Below are positions 14,614 through 15,473 of a stretch of 15,473 nucleotides of DNA, piece by piece. The notes beneath the pieces were generated by a model. That model saw only the letters and a program-made list of their open reading frames with translations, had not been told where the DNA came from and did not search any database. The first letter of the stretch is position 1. Every line of letters starts with the position of its first letter. The position numbers and the translations under genes are program-made. The DNA is from Clostridiales bacterium (GTDB taxonomy: Bacteria; Bacillota; Clostridia; Oscillospirales; Acutalibacteraceae). The stretch lies in contig JAAYKB010000197.1 of NCBI GenBank assembly GCA_012522615.1, positions 1-15,473 of the forward strand, read 5' to 3'.

Positions 14614-15473
14614 ATGAACATCAACAAAAACTATCTGAACGTCAAGGACAGCTATCTTTTCTCAACCATCGGGAGAAAAATATCGGCCTTTACTGCGGCA
14701 ACCCCCGATAAAAAGGTTATTCGAATGGGAATCGGCGACGTCACCCTTCCGCTTTGCGGCGCGGTCGTTGAGGCGATGCAGCAGGCCGTAGCGGAAATGG
14801 GGCGTAAAGAAAGCTTCAGGGGTTACGGACCGGAACAGGGGTATGACTTTGTCGCAAAGGCGGTCTGCGGGTATTACAAAGCCCGCGGGATTGAAATTGA
14901 AGACGGCGAGGTTTTTATCAGCGACGGAGCAAAAAGCGATCTCGGCAACATCCTTGATTTGTTTTCTATCGACAACACCGTCTTGATTCCCGACCCTGTC
15001 TACCCTGTCTATGTTGACACCAATATCATGGCGGGCAGAAATATCGTCTACATGAACGCCAATATTGAAAACGGTTTTCTCCCGCTGCCCGACCGGAGCG
15101 TCAAGGCAGACATCATCTACCTTTGCTCGCCGAACAATCCGACCGGAGCGGTTTACAACCGCGAACAACTGAAATGCTGGGTGGATTATGCCCTTGAAAA
15201 CGACTCGGTCATACTGTTTGACGCGGCATACGAAGCCTTTATTCGGGATAAATCACTGCCACGCAGCATTTATGAAATCGAAGGGGCAAGAAAATGTGCC
15301 ATAGAGTTCTGCTCACTGTCCAAAACGGCGGGCTTTACGGGTACTCGCTGCGGCTATACCGTTGTACCCATGCTGCTTGAGTTTGACGGCGTAAAGCTCA
15401 ACCGCATGTGGCTCCGCCGCCAGACAACAAAATTCAACGGAGTCCCATATATAGTTCAGCGCGGCGCGGCCGC
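14614..15473 (+). CDS. dapL: LL-diaminopimelate aminotransferase (partial, 3' end outside window)
   Basis: This PLP aminotransferase makes LL-diaminopimelate directly from tetrahydrodipicolinate, the substrate-supplying step for DapF. The visible 286 residues (full length is usually about 400) show the fold-type I features: an N-terminal FSTIGRKI segment, IGDVTLPL at 40-47, FRGYGPEQG at 68-76, SPNNPTGAV at 172-180, the aspartate of LFDAAYEAF at 201-209, and SLSKTAGFTGTRCGY at 234-248 with K237 as the PLP lysine. The motif order is that of DapL rather than of a generic aspartate aminotransferase. The ATG at 14614 has GAGG about 9 bases upstream and follows the carB-dapF stop by 4 bases. The neighbouring DapF domain supports the assignment. 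Confidence 0.93.
   Translation, partial: MNINKNYLNVKDSYLFSTIGRKISAFTAATPDKKVIRMGIGDVTLPLCGAVVEAMQQAVAEMGRKESFRGYGPEQGYDFVAKAVCGYYKARGIEIEDGEVFISDGAKSDLGNILDLFSIDNTVLIPDPVYPVYVDTNIMAGRNIVYMNANIENGFLPLPDRSVKADIIYLCSPNNPTGAVYNREQLKCWVDYALENDSVILFDAAYEAFIRDKSLPRSIYEIEGARKCAIEFCSLSKTAGFTGTRCGYTVVPMLLEFDGVKLNRMWLRRQTTKFNGVPYIVQRGAA

Noticed and set aside
1..15473. CRISPR array, insertion sequence, prophage or tRNA gene
   Set aside because: No spaced repeat series, transposase, terminal repeats with target duplications, or cloverleaf sequence was seen; every gene is chromosomal core or sporulation-related.

Overview
The window looks like chromosomal DNA of an endospore-forming member of the Firmicutes, most likely class Clostridia. 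The evidence is strong AGGAGG-type ribosome binding sites, AT-rich sigma-A promoters between genes of roughly even base composition, a type 1B dihydroorotate dehydrogenase (PyrD plus PyrK), a DapL-type lysine pathway, SpoIVA, and a SipL-like protein (the clostridial SpoIVA partner with SPOCS and LysM domains). There are no tRNA, rRNA, IS or CRISPR elements. Both window ends cut through genes.

Layout, left to right. (1) Bases 1-2468, minus strand: a pyrimidine operon pyrF-pyrK-pyrD, read from an extended -10 promoter near 2440; pyrD runs off the left end. (2) 2528-3605, minus: cysK with its own near-consensus promoter and a dyad in its leader, followed by two hairpins. (3) 3669-4509: an orphan feoA (minus) diverging from a DtxR/MntR-type metalloregulator (plus); the 130-base gap between them holds a feoA promoter and a 21-base dyad that could be the operator. 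A perfect 34-base palindrome follows feoA. (4) 4524-9213, minus: a sporulation cluster in transcription order sipL, spoIVA, a membrane-anchored M23/LytM protein, and an M50 site-2 protease. The last two overlap by 8 bases and resemble a SpoIVFA/SpoIVFB pair. (5) 9392-15473, plus: carA, a single open frame that joins full-length carB to full-length dapF, then dapL, cut by the right end.

How the genes work together. Pyrimidine synthesis brackets the window: CarAB makes carbamoyl phosphate, PyrD/PyrK oxidise dihydroorotate and PyrF makes UMP. The car operon is also tied to lysine/diaminopimelate synthesis (DapL then DapF). The sporulation cluster joins the coat basement protein SpoIVA to its probable recruiter SipL and to a putative intramembrane-protease signalling pair. 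FeoA and the regulator suggest a metal-responsive unit.

Intergenic stretches are all under 300 bases. The longest (9214-9489) holds the divergent sipL and carA control region. The most unusual items are the CarB-DapF fusion and the sipL-spoIVA-M23-M50 gene cluster.
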